Positions 36,040 to 49,225 of a stretch of 64,000 bases of DNA are shown here, piece by piece. Origin of the DNA: Sipunculus nudus (Eukaryota; Annelida; Sipuncula; Golfingiida; Sipunculidae); contig CM049306.1 of assembly GCA_026874595.1 (NCBI GenBank), positions 90,909,642 to 90,973,641 on the forward strand, in the 5' to 3' direction. Numbering within the stretch: the first letter of the stretch is position 1; the number at the start of each line of letters is the position of its first letter. The notes under the pieces were generated by a model. That model was given only the letters and a program-made list of their open reading frames with translations, searched no databases and was not told the origin of the DNA. The translations under genes and the position numbers were made by a program.

Positions 36040-37270
36040 AATACAGGAAATGACTGATTTTAATATGACGTACATATTTGTGACAGCAGGATCCATTGAC
36101 TTTTATATGCGACTTCTTTTAGAATGGCAGCAAAGTAACCATAAGAATGAAATGTTATTAATGAAACACCTGGAGGCTACATGCGGAATTAAGAAAAATG
36201 TTAAGGTCATGACTTGTGTAAAGGTACCAAATCTGTATATGAGTTTAACTAAATAGTCCTGTTAAGACCGTTTATGCCATTTTCATGCAATTGTCATGAC
36301 ATTTGTCGTCAGGACAATTGACAATCTATGGAGGATACATATTTTCCTTTTGTATTTACAGAGAGAAATTTAATTATGTACTGTAGACATAACCTCTATG
36401 GCCACAGTCCTCTCCATATAATAATTAGGGCCACCAAAACACACAATTTATTTGAGTGTCAGAAAATCTGTATTCAGTGCAGATTATTACTTAATCAATA
36501 TGATTTTATTTATTGTACACATAAATAAATTGTAAACAGAGTAAATAAATTATAACTTTGCTTTTTATCCAACTCTTCAGTACTCTTTTTACGTGTGTGG
36601 TATTGTAAACATATGGAACGTATCAAAATATGTGATAGATAGAAGGAATATGATAGATCCTCCTTTTGAAAAAAAAAATGAAATATGTCCAGTGTATATG
36701 TTCTCTTATAATTAGTAAACATTGTAATTAAACATTAAAAAATATTTTACAAACCGCCCTCTGGTTTTTCTGCAAAAACACGGAATACAAAACATTAAAA
36801 AATTAAGTGGAATATAGTGAAATAATAGAAATTTTAAATAAAATTTAGTAACAGGTAACTGGCAATCAAGTTAGGAGTATCGAAGTATATTTTAAATATA
36901 TACCTACTCGAATTTATGCGCTGATTTACTGGCATTTTGCATTTTGCATTTTGCATCTACTCAATAGTTATCTAGTGAATAGTTTGAGTCATCAAAATTG
37001 GATTCATATAATATGGACATACATGAAAGACGTGTTGTTCTTTTATATTTTATTATTATTTTATGGCATATAAACAATTATGGCTCCTGAATAAAACGAA
37101 ACTGCTTGATGCATAAGCAGTTTGAGATCATAAATTATGTTGAATTAACTGTATTTTTATCAATGTATATTTGGCGGAAAGAATTTCAATGTTTACTCTA
37201 TTATCATGGGTGCATCAAATCCACTGTATAACTATTCTATATTGACTGTGTTTCTGTATACCGAAAGAGG
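36040..37270 (+). repeat. R1-related block, copy 4
   Basis: 36040-36085 resembles the end of T (tgacgtacatatttgtgacagcagg). 36150-36260 resembles 3605-3710. 36385-36460 resembles 3930-4010. 36600-36900 is shared with 42463-42715 (gaaggaatatgata, gaaaaaaaaaatgaaat, taagtggaatatag). 36853-37040 contains the ggcaatcnagt and catcanaattggattcata motifs of R1. A triplicated cattttg occurs at about 36933. Confidence 0.55.
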
Positions 37271-37504
37271 CTAATTAATTTTTCAGGCATGAGGCATGTG
37301 TAACAAGAGGTGTGGTAATATATAAGAGTGATATTATGTTGACCTATTAACTATGTCTGCAAGGTTTCATGTTTTTTCACTAGTTATTTTTATGTAAAAA
37401 CAGGAACATTGATATACATACGGATATAATTAACAAAACCTATAAATAAGTTTCATTTTTCGTTTTCTTTCCACCCCTTGATGAGATATTTGGTATCTCG
37501 CATG

Positions 37505-37507
<3 letters not shown>

Positions 37508-37555
<48 letters not shown>
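37508..37555. repeat. (TA)n microsatellite
   Basis: About 24 TA units. The paralogous position near 10040 has only ctaataattg, so the expansion is specific to this copy. Confidence 0.9.
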
Positions 37556-37557
<2 letters not shown>

Positions 37558-37799
37558 CATGTAAATCGAATAATATTATATTGTTTTGTGGCTGGAAAGT
37601 AAAAATAATTCTGGCTTTCCGAGTGTCCCTGGCGAGCTGTACTGTGGCATTATCAAACTAGCAATGGGGAGCTGCCTGCTTACCTGTTGAAACTAATAGC
37701 ATAACTTATTCGTTTAGGCAAGAAATACATTTTTTAAGTCTTCAGCCTGGAGTCTGAACTTTACACTAAATGAGGCTGAAGATAAATGTTTAATTTCTT

Positions 37800-38235
37800 G
37801 TTGATAAGCTTTCTGGTTTTTGGATTATACTTGCACTGGATCTCGGCAAAAAATGCTGCGTTATATTTTGAGAACAAATCGAGGAAAATCCCTCAGACAG
37901 GTTTTACATATGCGGAGTGTACTGGCTGAAACGTTAGGATCTGTTTCCGCCAGGATGTCGGTTCGCGTCCGGTACTGACGGCCTTCGGGACTAAGACTCC
38001 TAGCTAAAGAGCTTACAAAAAGGGTTGCTCCATCTACATAGGAGTAAATGGGTACTAGTCAAGGGCGGTAGGCAAATGTAGAAAGAATAAACTTCTAGTA
38101 CCTATTGTGACTGCTTCGGTTGTGTGCTGCCCGGGGGCACAGAAAAGCTACAAGAATAAACAAGCCTCAAAGCACAATAAGGCAAAGTGTGAGGACGGAT
38201 GAGAGTGACGTTGATGAAATCAGACTATAAACCCC
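37800..38235 (+). repeat. Second SINE-like family, better copy
   Basis: Contains a box-A-like tactggctgaaacgttagg and a box-B-like gtcggttcgcgtccggta at about 37925-37975. A body follows with ctacataggagtaaatgggt and ctgcttcggttgtgtgctgc, then gaataaacaagcc. tRNA-derived SINE is the likely class. Confidence 0.4.
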
Positions 38236-39070
38236 ACCTTTATCTTTACTTAACATATCTGGCATTTCTTTAAATATTACGTTCGGCCATTTCAGCCTGA
38301 TATGTTCCAGTGACTTCAGTATTTCAACGGCCAGTCTAGGCTCTAAATCACCAATAAGGTTATTAAGTTGAAGCGAGAAATAAAAAAGGGATTGTTTTTC
38401 ATGAATATCTAAATGAGCTGGTAACTGAGACCCACGTCTTTCTTGCAGCAGGTTGTGGGGATCATATTGTTAATCTTCTCTACTCAGTGCTGACTGGATT
38501 TAATTGGTTCCTTTCGATAGTTTTTCACAAATAAATGTGTTCACCTAAATTCACGTAACAATAAATGCATTATAAATTTAAGCTAAGTTAATAGTAACAT
38601 TGACATGAAAATACTACATGACTATCGCTCCATATTTCTTTTTGATATAATTCTAACTCTTAAGTGATAAACTTTTTATGGCATTTTAACACCATATTGT
38701 CAAGTAATAGTCGTTCTTAGCGGGTTATCTAACACACCCTAGGTCCTTAAACGATACAGTTTTATAACACGAAACCCAGTTGGACGGTGAGTGTGTGTGC
38801 ATGCTCATCCGATCAAGCGGTAACTGCCGCCACGGCTAATGATCGTGATACAGGCATTCAGTTAATTATCTGGAACCGAGAAAAATGGCAGGTTTAATAA
38901 CATGACTTCAATGCACATTTTCTTTGGTTTCTATGGTTAATAATAAAATATGTGGTCTCATGTTAGGCTAGATTTCAATCTACTTGGAAGAATGATTATC
39001 TCAAACAAACAGGACACCATTGTTTGCCAGGTATCTTCATAATTCATCTACCTTTTTATTGTGCCCGTAT

Positions 39071-40229
39071 ATAAGAATAAATCTTATGTGATATACAAAG
39101 TGTTTTTCTATTGTTTACTAGCTGATAAACCTGGGCTTTGGGGATTTTTGAAATGATTCATTGTGAGAAGTATTAATGATTCATTAGAAATATATCTGAA
39201 AATATGCAAAAAATATAAAATGTAAATGTACATTCAAGGAAGCTGTTCCTACAGATTTAAACTTGAATATACATACCTCGTAAGTAACACAAGCGGAAGC
39301 AAAAGGGGTCCAGGGGCTCCAGAGCCCCCACCCCACCCTTTTCAGCCGCCACACCATTTTTTTTTAGTATTTATCTAAATCGAGTGCCATTTATATACCA
39401 TGCCAGTGGGTCAGTGACTGATTCGGATGTCGGACCAAACCTTCCTTAAACCCTCACTGATAGCAGGGGCTATTCATATGAACAATATACCTTAATCCTA
39501 AATCTATATACCTTAACACAAAGCGACTATTTTGAACTGAAAGCAGTTTGGCTGTGTTTGGTTGTAACCTCCACGCAATTTGAAAACCACGCAAAAATCA
39601 CTCAAAACGATATGTAAACATCATTTATTCTTGTGTTCTAGTATTCTAGCAGGAAAGTCACTGCGTGAACAAAAGCCTAAAAAATGAGGTATAATACGCA
39701 ACGCCTTTTCAGAGAACATTGAGGATATTAGTACACATTTTTAGCAGTAGATGCATACCGATTATAATTACTTCATGAAGAAAAGAAAAACAACTCAAGC
39801 GATGTTGTCAATTAGTCTAATGAAACACATACCGGTTCAGTGTCCGGTCCTCAGCAATGTATCTTCAAAAACAATGTGTCAGCAGTTCGAATCCTTTTCA
39901 ACTCGAATCAGAACCATGTAAGTAAAAGGATCGCAGGTTATGATTGTCGAAAGACATTTCATCTAGTGATACAAGCTGAGACGGCTAAATATTAATTTTA
40001 CTGTAGATGTTCGGTTTTTTCGTCAATCGGCTTCTCAGCCGTACAGGAGCCACAGAAAGGCAAATCACCATGCCAGATAGGCAATCCGTCATAGTGATTC
40101 TAATCAAGGTCAAGGGCACAAGATGTAAACATGTAGTAGTAAGGAAGTGCAGCAGAAATATAAACTTTTAATAACAATATGGGATAAAACAATTACCATA
40201 AATCGTTTCTTTATTAATTCAATCTATAG
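39071..40229. repeat. 3' flank block of the receptor copy
   Basis: Homologous to 26040-27557. No gene. Confidence 0.5.
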
Positions 40230-41585
40230 TTACTGATATTTCTTGGTGAAAACCAAAATGAAAATCAGTTGAGTGTCCTGAATACCATCGATTTGCTTAC
40301 CGACATATTCATACGGATGAAGAATTTCGTCGCCTAAAGATTCGAAACGAATATAGCAAACCACGACAAGAATGGTAACTAGAAATATACAAATGATAAT
40401 CAGTAATATTATCATTGTAGAACTGGGATGGCTGCTTTTGACATCAGAATCCTTAGTATTGTTCCATAGGAAAATCCACGAAGTAGTTCCCATTGCATTG
40501 GCAGCCAAGCAAGTAAAATTCCCTTTTACATCTGGCTCAATGCTGATTGTTCTTATGAAAGGTGAAGTGTTAAAAATCTGTCCATCTGGGCCGTATACTC
40601 GAATTGTATCTATTACTGGAATGCCAGTTGCCGAACACCTCAGTAATCCCCCTGTTTGTCCGAAAGAAATATTTGGCATCTGACAACTTGTCAGCTTATA
40701 ATATTCATACCAAAACCCTACAGAGGAACGTGTACAGCTCATAGCAACATCAGCCCTCATTGATAGGTCGTATTGGTAAAAACATTTCGCTGATGTTTGC
40801 CCTGTCATCATTTCTTGGTCATGTTCAATACAATACCACTCTATATTACTGGTATTCCTGTAAACACTCAGAAAAGATTCAACTTTTCAGACACAGGATA
40901 TGTTGTTTCCGACCAAGGACATTACCAGAGGTGGTATAACAATCTGGGGAAACTGCATTGGTAGGGTTAATTTATTGTCCCGAAGATCAAGCCACTGCAA
41001 AACGCTTGGATTATTTCTCCACACAACTCTACTTATTTGATTTTTTCTCAACACCAAAAATCTCAGATGCTTCAGACAAGAGAAATGCCCAAGATTTAGT
41101 GACGTCAGTTTGTTATTCGCCAGGTTTAAGCCTGTAAGTTTAGGAAGTTTGATGAAGGATGATTTTCGAATTTCGGATATTCCGTTACTTTCGACAATTA
41201 GATATGTTAGTTTCTCCATATGAGGAAATGCAGAATATTTTGATTTCCCCAGTCTGTTGTACGAGACAAACAAAGACCTCAGCGTTTGATGGGGGGTATC
41301 CGGTAACTCGTCGATTTCATTATTTGAAAAATCCATGCTGGAAGCCTTTGGAAAGAAGTAGAAAGCTGAATCTAACGTCCCAAATCTGTTATTCGTCATG
41401 TTGATATTTACCGCCGAGTAAACAGGTCCCGTCATAGGATACTCAGACATCCCTCGTCCTGTGCAGTCAATAACAGTGTTGTTAACACATGTGCAGCTAG
41501 GAATGTCACACACTTTTGCAAGACTGTCCTCAAGTTGAAAGGCAATCCAACATAAAAATATCAAATGTGTACTGATACAATCCAT
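40230..41585 (-). pseudogene. LRR-Ig receptor with one in-frame TGA
   Basis: 451 sense codons in a single frame, interrupted only by TGA at codon 233. Signal peptide 1-24; N-cap cysteines C26, C31, C33 and C41; about six LRRs (56-215); C-cap from about residue 225; Ig-like domain (CSATGIP...GNFTCLAANAMGTTS); TM helix (STMIILLIIICIFLVTILVVV); short tail with LHPYEYV and C-terminal TQLIFILVFTKKYQ. The TGA falls where the intact gene has the second Cys of CDCK and the 28-kb copy has CVCK: a single TGT-to-TGA change. Translation would end at 232 residues, giving a secreted LRR-only product without Ig and TM. It could be a very young pseudogene, a polymorphic null allele or a soluble form. Confidence 0.85.
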
Positions 41586-41622
41586 TTCTGATCTGCAACA
41601 ATAAAAAGAACTCAGGACCCTT

Positions 41623-41630
41623 CTTATAAA
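41623..41630 (-). promoter_or_regulatory. TATA-like box upstream of the one-stop receptor
   Basis: Minus-strand TTTATAAG lies 38-45 bases upstream of the ATG. That spacing leaves almost no 5' leader, so it may not be the working promoter. Confidence 0.25.
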
Positions 41631-42399
41631 ACCATTTTAAAGCTGTACTGAGATTTCATGATTATCTGTCTAGTAACCCAATGTAAAGCATTTTTGTGTT
41701 GCCAGTATATCGTGAATGAAGCTGAGAACAATAACTGTCCAGATTAAGTAAACTGATGAACTCATCACGAGCACGATTATACGTCCGCCACATAAATTAT
41801 ATCTGTCGGAAATGTGGTATCGTACACATCGTTGACTGATATGCTTGCCAAGGTTTGAAAAATTGAAAAAAAGACAAGACAAGATTTGCCAAATTATATT
41901 TTAATTACCGATTCAGTTTGCCATTGTTAGATTTTGATTCAGTTTGCCATTTTATCTTTAAAAGATTAACGTTTCGAGTCTCGGAGTCTGATATAACATA
42001 CGATAACATATAATCATTATAAAAAGTTAATGAACGTATATTATAAAACAATTACCGTGCTTCCAAGTAATTAGATAAAGAAGCCCCGAGCATGGTTATA
42101 CTGGGGCCCCTATGCAATTATCTCTGCGATGAAATGGATATTTTGTGCATTTATTAACTTAATTAATATTATTATCAGGCTTATTATAGTACTTCCCTGA
42201 CAGACGGAGACAAAGCTTTTGTCTCGGTAAATGTTGATTACCAAGTGTTCAATTGCCATTGTCCTTATTTCCATGAAAGCTTGATGGTCAGGTCCAAGCA
42301 ATTTGTGTAAGATCAACCTTTTTACTCCACATGTGTCTGAAATATAGTATATCACAGTGTAAATGCCCTTTTGTGCAGAGTTTGTGCAGAGTTCATTAA
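41631..42399. other. Non-genic upstream flank
   Basis: Includes a short local duplication of gattcagtttgccat (about 41909-41952). No gene recognised. Confidence 0.4.
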
Positions 42400-42850
42400 A
42401 TAGTACTTCGAATTTTCATAAGCCCTGCAGTTCACTATTTACATATGTGTTAATGTAAACAAATGGAAGGTATAGAAATAGGTGATAGATATAAGGAATA
42501 TGATAAAACCTAATTTTTGAAAAAAAAAATGAAATTTGTTAAGTTAAAAAACGGATTCTCTTGTTATTAGGAAACATTGTAATTAAACGTTATAAAAATA
42601 TTATACAAACAACCCTATGGTTTTCTTGCAACAATATCAAATACAGAACATTAAAAAATCAAGTGGAATATAGTAGAAGTATTTTAAAATGTATTTCATA
42701 AATAGTTACAGGCAATCCAGTCAGGATAATTGAAGTCCATTTACTGGAATTGTACATTTAGCATTTTCTCAATGATTATCCAGTGAATGATTGGAGTCAT
42801 CAGAATTAGTTGCATATAATACGGACATGATTGAAAGACGTGTTATTATT
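42400..42850 (+). repeat. R1-related block, copy 5 (partial)
   Basis: Matches 36600-37040, including ttacaggcaatccagtcagga and gatatgaangacgtgtt-type ends. Confidence 0.5.
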
Positions 42851-43259
42851 AGCGAACCTGTGAGCTTATGCAATGACGCAACGTCGTCCGTCAGCCATTG
42901 CACAAAAATGATTCTTATGAGGCCATTGTTCAAGTTTACTTAAATGATTGTTGGGCCGAATTTTTGGACCTTTTACAACGAAAGGACTACATCTTTCATA
43001 ATTCTTAACATTTTTGGTGAAAAATAATTGAAGATATTATTTGCAATTTTATCAAACGGAAGACCTCGGGCCGGAGTCTAACAATGGGCGGCTTGGTCTT
43101 GTTACGGTTCATTGCCTTCATACAGGCGTGTCGACGTGTTCAAACCCCCGGCATGGCAGACATAAGCAAATGTTCATTTAGACCATGATACAAAAACCAC
43201 CCCTATTAAGACCAGACTTAAATACGACAGTCGACCAGATTTTCTCGGTTTTAGATAAT

Positions 43260-43420
43260 TGAATGCTAACCTAAATCATAATCATTAGCAGTGGCGGCGG
43301 TGATCCCTTGTTCGGATGAGTACACAAGAACATTCACCGCCGAATTTGGTTTCGCGTCATAAAGGTGTACCGTTATAGTAAATGGGTACCCACACAGATA
43401 GAGTGTTACTTTATAATATG
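43260..43420 (-). repeat. Inverted copy of the block at 38.69-38.85 kb
   Basis: The reverse complement matches 38690-38850 and 10500-10620: taatgatnntgat, gccgccac, ttggacggtga, cgaaacc and the tgnaacggtac block. It is the only copy in this orientation in the window. Confidence 0.55.
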
Positions 43421-43589
43421 GGGTTATAATGCCATACAGAGCTTAACACTTAAAAGGTATAATTATGTCAAATCGAAAAATTCAGGCGAATGTCATGTTA
43501 TATTGTAATGTCAATGTTACTATTTGCATAATTAATTGAACAAGAAAAATGGGCAGAAACTGTCGGTTTGGAAGCATCAACTGTCGCAA

Positions 43590-46500
43590 AAGGCGGCTGT
43601 GTTAAGGCGTCACCTCCGCTTAATTAAGGCAGTGTAAAAAAATAACTTATTTGGAATCTGAAAATTTTTAAATACTTATAAATTATTAATGTCAAAATTT
43701 AAGAATCGTTAAAAGAAACCATTATGGTGATCTAGATTACCTTCCGAGTTTAGTGTTCTAGGTGTTACCATTAACCCCCCCCCCCCCAAAAAAAAATCAA
43801 TAACTTTTTGAGTAACACTGCCTACAAACAAGCCACAAAATGGCGACAAAATAGTGTATCTGCTGTGACTTGTGGCTTTATAATTAAATGGACCTTATCA
43901 CATACCAGGCATGATAAAATTACATAACTTTTAGTGTTTAATACTTAAAATATAGTGGTTTCTGTCAACATTTCTGAAACTGTTTGCTCTATCCTCTGTA
44001 AGAATGAAAGTAAACTTTTACTGGTATCGATCAGTGGTGCAGAACACCACCTGGCGGCCGTATCGCGCAATTTTATAAATCAAGCATTTACAATTTACAA
44101 ACCAGTTTTTCTTATGCCTTTTTTCGTTCATTTTCCTTCTCTTTGTTTGGGAGCTGTCGTGCATGCGCAAAATGACACCTCTAGTCACACGGTTTTGTAT
44201 TTTGTGCTGTTGTAGCGATCTAAGATTAACCTCTTTGCAGATTCTGGGGGTATTCCGAAATCGTTTTTAGCTTTCCCGGTGGTAACCTAAGTGGGGGGGG
44301 GGGGGGGCAGTGGGGGAGTGTGGTTATGGGTCTTTACATATGGTTGGTTTTGCTGGAACATTTTCGAATCAATTCAAAATTATCTAAAAGCCTAATAAAG
44401 TTAATAAGCACATTATTTTAAATGTTTACCGGTATGTGTCTTTGAAGTATGTGTGTAACAAACATGGGAAAATTGGTTGACAGAAAGGTATGCTTAAACA
44501 AATTTGCAAGTTTGGTTAAATTATTCATTAGACAATTATACCAAAAATTAATTGAAAAGTAATTGAAAAGTACTTCCCAGGATTATAAAATGTAATTGAT
44601 TACAATTACAATTACGTCAAATACAATAACATTTTGACCCAATTCTGCAAAATTTACGTGGACTCCTTTTAATCATATGCATAACCATAACATCGTATGT
44701 ATCCTGCCAAAATGAACTAACAATGTGAGATAAAATGCACATCATTGCAAGTGTTAATGTATCTTTAATATTTGCAAAAAATATAGATTGAAACCATATA
44801 AATTGTACACATTGCATATTTTGGCCACTACATTAAGGTTTAGTGTTGTTAAAGAATAAACAACAGCCGACTGGATTGATGGAGAGGGCCCCATACGTGT
44901 TTATTAGGAGGACATTGTGTCAAGAAAGCATTTATTTTTATGTACTTATGATGTATACAATAAATCATTTATTTTAATATATTTAATGGTTTGTCAATGA
45001 TCATTGCATGACTTTATGTGCCTAAGGGGTTACCATTAATTCATTTATCTGGTATGTTTAAGATTGATCCGGTTTATTGTAAAAATGACTGTGTGGTAGG
45101 ACCAGCCTGCTGATATAATTTACAGGCCTGTTAAATGTGACAAGTATGTTTACCAGCCAGCAAGCTTTGTTTACAAGCATAGTGGGGACACATATAAAGG
45201 TAAACCCGTACAGGGGCAGTACTGTCTGTGCTGGTACAGACAGGTCCGACAATGGGTCAAATGTGAAACCTTGAAGTGATTGGCACATGATGTGTGTGCC
45301 AGTTCTTGCAGAGTTTTAAAGGAGGAAAGAAGGAACCAGTGCAGCTGAATATTATACAGATGAAGAAGGACCAGTTATAACAAGTTACTCAGAGATAAAC
45401 AATAAAATACTTGACCTTACTCTAGCTGCAATACTTGGAAATAACAAGCAGCATTATATACTGGTGGAACCCCTGGGTTAGTCGACTGAACAAAACCGCT
45501 TAACAAAAGTTATGAGCGGGGCAGCTAGCCACAAAAATGATCGTAAAAGAAAAGAGATATAAGAGTGGACAACCAATTAAATGCAACCATTTTATTATAA
45601 AAGTTGGACGTGTGATATAACAGTGGAGTCAAACAGATGACTGTTTCGTTTGTATACATCTATGACATGTCGAAGAGACTTTAACATTGAAATGCAGTGC
45701 CAAGGGGAAGCATATTATTCATCAAGGACCTTTTGTTTGAAAGGACTTTGTCATACATGTATTTGATAACTTTCATGTCGTAAGTAGAAAGCTTATTGAA
45801 CATAGTTTTATTTATGGTTTGTATAATTAATTTGATTTCTGTGTCCCATAAGAGAGGAGTGCCAAGGAGAAGCATATTATTCATCAAGGACCTTATGTTT
45901 GAACGGACTTTATCATACATGTATTTGATCACTTGCAAGTCGTAATTAGAAAGCTTATTGAACATAGCTTAATTTATGGTTTGTATAATTAATTTGATTT
46001 CTGTGTCCCATAAGAGAGGAGCATGGTTTGGCATCATTGTGAAATGTATTTGTTCTCTATTTTTGTTATATAAATAGTACATTTTTGTACTCTGATTTTG
46101 TTTGTTTGTCATCCCTTGGATGGTTGCGTGAGACATTGTCACTTAAATGAACAATCCATTTTATTTTTATAAAAAGATTGATGAATGATTTTCTCAGGGC
46201 AATGTTGAGTCTTGTAAAGCTGCTAGACGTAAAACGCTTATACACTGGCAACATATTTATAAAAGGTAGAAAGGTGAAATAGGAAATAATTAAAAAAAAT
46301 AAGGTGCTGTTTGAGGAAAAAACAATTGTACTTGTTATAAATTTTAGGTTTACCATGATCAAGCTTCCCTATGTTTTTTATGATTATTACAATAATATTG
46401 TCTTGTTTAACACCACACGTATAATTAGAAGTTTCTGATATGACATATGATATTGCATTGAATCACAGACAAGCCTCGAATTCAATTAGAATAAATACAA

Positions 46501-47835
46501 CTTTCAACGAAATAATGTTAAAGATGAGATACAGACCTGTACAACATTATTCAATGTGTCCTAACAGTTCCACTCACTACTCGTGCCCCGTAAACGTTAT
46601 GTGCTCTGATGGTTATATCTCTCCAGAAAACGGAAGCAATACTGTTGTTATGCTTTTATAAAGCAAACTCAGTTATGAACAGCAAATATGTTAATACACG
46701 CTACTGGGTATATTAACCCAATCATAATTATATATATATCATTCACGTATTTCTGAAATATAAATGTTTATTAATGTCCTAACTTTGGTGGTCCTCTTAA
46801 CAAAATTAAACTTCCCTCCACAGTGAATGACAACACTTTTATTTGTTAAGTGATAATTTCCCATGTTATCGAAAAATTGTCATTAGGACAATAAGTATAA
46901 TGGGCAAAAGTCTCATAAATTGCGAATTGTATCCCTCCCTGTGGCACCACGTGTCTGATGTACTTAACTGTAATTTCCTTGGCTTATTGCAAATAATAAT
47001 CATGGAACAACACATATAGTCGTTATCATGGGATAATACTTGTGCTTCGCATAATTTTCTGTTGAAGAGTGTAAACAAATATTTGGTTTCACGGATAACT
47101 TTATCAACATATAGTTCCTGTAACTTTTGTTCATATCTAGCTTAGATATATCTTCTGTCACATGTTTGATTTACCTAATTTAGTTTCGATTTCATGAGAC
47201 ATGATCAAATATTGGAATTAAAATAAATAATATTTTATATTCACAGGTTAATTTCGCAACGTTTACTTACTGGATAAAAGTGCCATAATATGTAAATTTA
47301 ACGGAAAATTAGTGACATAAAGAACATAGACAGACAAGGGAGTGGTGCTTGGTCATAATAACTACTTCATTACCTCGAAATATGACTCTGAAAATCAATG
47401 TCGTACATTCTATGTATTCACTTTATAAATCATGTTAATAATCCTTTATAAACATTCAATTTCCCTGCCGATATAGGACACAAGCCGTTTTGTGAAAATA
47501 CCATTAAACACAGGGCTATGATGTGACTACGATAAATATAATATTATTTTCTCTTTGATTTTTCCTGAAATCCAAGCCGGGCCTCTTCAGACGGGTTTTA
47601 CGTGCACTTATGCATTTACATTCCTTGGGGACATTGTGTATGAATATCTAAAAATGATAAACTGAAGTATTTGGGTCGATATAACTGCTTTTATTTTCAT
47701 ATAAAATACAATATTTATTCCATATTAATAAAGCAATTTGTTTTGATGGTGGTATCATATACGACATAGTGGCGAATGCAAACAAAGACAGAAAATCAAA
47801 ACAAAAACAAATATAGTAGTAAGAATGAAAAAAAA
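43590..47835. repeat. Duplicated segment 2, left and middle parts
   Basis: Homologous to 15600-20400 without the pogo-like element. Contains the poly-C tract near 43775, a poly-G tract at about 44291-44307, the hAT-like right end near 44640, a local duplication of a segment of about 130 bases (45690-45830 and 45850-46010, both with aagcttattgaacatag), the empty pogo site near 46080 and the small cysteine-containing frame ending at 46661. No established gene. Confidence 0.6.
46440..46661 (+). other. Small cysteine-containing ORF, second copy
   Basis: 73-codon frame whose last 48 codons correspond to the frame at 19084-19245 (MCPNSSTHYSCPVNVMC, then S/T-D-G-Y-I-S). Unrecognised; it could simply be non-coding DNA kept open by recency of duplication. 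Confidence 0.2.
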
Positions 47836-47941
47836 AAGAAATTCAGTAGCAAATTATATTTTGATTAAGCCTATGGTCTAATACTACCCTTAAGTATTTG
47901 TTCTGAAGTTCTATTTCTACTTCTGTTCCATCAATAGATAC

Positions 47942-48560
47942 CTAATATTGACAGGTTGGTCTTTGTGTAAAATCAGTTATCAATTCCTTTGTTGAGGTAT
48001 TTAGTAACATATAATTATTCTTGCACCGAGGTACTACTTGTCCATTTTCTTTTCGATATTTATTTTCATCACAACTAGAAATTAATCCAACAACTACGCT
48101 ATCTTCTGCATATTTCAAAATTATGCATCCTTGTTGTGTAGACTGGAAATCGTTGGTATAAATTATAAAAAGAAATGGGGATAATACGCATCCATTCTGT
48201 GCTCCTGTATTCAACCCCAGAACCGATGAACTGCTATTACCAACACTTACATATTGTTTTCTACCAGTAAGAAAGTTAAGTACCCACAAACATACATCAT
48301 GTGGAACATTAACAGTTGCAACGTATAAACAATTTAGTGAGGCTGAACAGCGTTAAATACTGAACTATAATAACAAACTTTCTTACATAAGTATGCGACT
48401 GATCTAAATGTTTGTATATATTGTCCAGGGGCACAATACTAGCGTCTTCAGTAACACTTTTTTTCCTGTAAGCAAATTGGTTATTTTCCATACCTTTATC
48501 AGTATAGTTCAAGATATATTTACACACTTCTCTTATCAGTATAGTTCAAAATATATTTAC
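47942..48560 (-). mobile_element. Rex1/CR1-like LINE RT fragment
   Basis: 48527-48309 contains ENNQFAYRKKSVTED and DNIYKHLDQSHTYVRK. 48289-47942 contains WVLNFLTGRKQYVSVGN, GAQNGCVLSPFLF, IYTND and KYAEDSVVVG (family YADD, with the first Asp changed to Glu). The two parts are in different frames. It is inserted between the DNA equivalent to 20400 and the 3' end of the 50-kb receptor copy. Non-functional relic. Confidence 0.75.
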
Positions 48561-48569
48561 ACACTTCTC
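48496..48569. repeat. 37-bp tandem duplication
   Basis: ttatcagtatagttcaa.atatatttacacacttctc occurs twice in a row with one difference. Confidence 0.85.
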
Positions 48570-48609
48570 TTAACATTTCATAGCTCCTTTATGCTGTCTT
48601 ATTTAATTT

Positions 48610-48910
48610 TTAATCCATGTACGTACATGTGATTTTGGTTCGGCATTACGCGAGAAGGCAGTAGCACTGGCTTTTGTATCCTGTTGGCTCCTAGGCTCGG
48701 CATCAACCACACCTGCTTGTTTTGGATTTGTAACCACTCCCAATTGCTGGGTTATCACACGTAGGAACTCCCCCAAATCACATTCGTTTGTGAGTGATAC
48801 ACGGCTTTGGGGAACAGCATTCCCACGAGGCCCCCAGAGCACTCACCCACTCACAGCTCCTCGGCTGTGATTTGAATCCTGTACTCTAACCTTAGACCAC
48901 AGAAGCGGTT
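48610..48910 (-). repeat. SINE-like repeat, copy 2
   Basis: Same family and orientation as 29165-29560. The minus-strand head reads GTGGTCTAAGGTTAGAGTAC, then AGGATTCAAATCAC, resembling tRNA A and B boxes. Confidence 0.45.
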
Positions 48911-49159
48911 ATATAAACTGAACGGTTTAATAGAGAACTGAGAAGGAATTACGGTGCAACCCTGACACTGGGTAGCTGAGAAAGAGTTCTGGATTATTCT
49001 ATTGCACGTTGTTTTAAGAATCACAAATCTTTCTAAATCAAATAGTCTAATTTAAATACTCCTCTGTAGATTTCCAATGCTAAGTTGATTCAATTTGATA
49101 AAAGGGATTTACTGTATTATTTGTGCATTTTATAATATAAATGTATACCTTTTTAGTTG

Positions 49160-49225
<66 letters not shown>

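Larger units (their letters stand above)
37440..39070. repeat. Duplicated block (partner at 9.98-10.9 kb)
   Basis: See the partner entry at 9611-11100. This copy additionally carries the (TA)n tract at 37508-37555 and the SINE-like insertion at 37800-38235. 38700-38890 also has an inverted relative at 43260-43420. Confidence 0.5.

Noticed and set aside
40887-40889. Selenocysteine codon
   Set aside because: TGA does sit at a Cys position, but that Cys is an extracellular disulphide residue and no SECIS element was identified; a single nonsense change is simpler.
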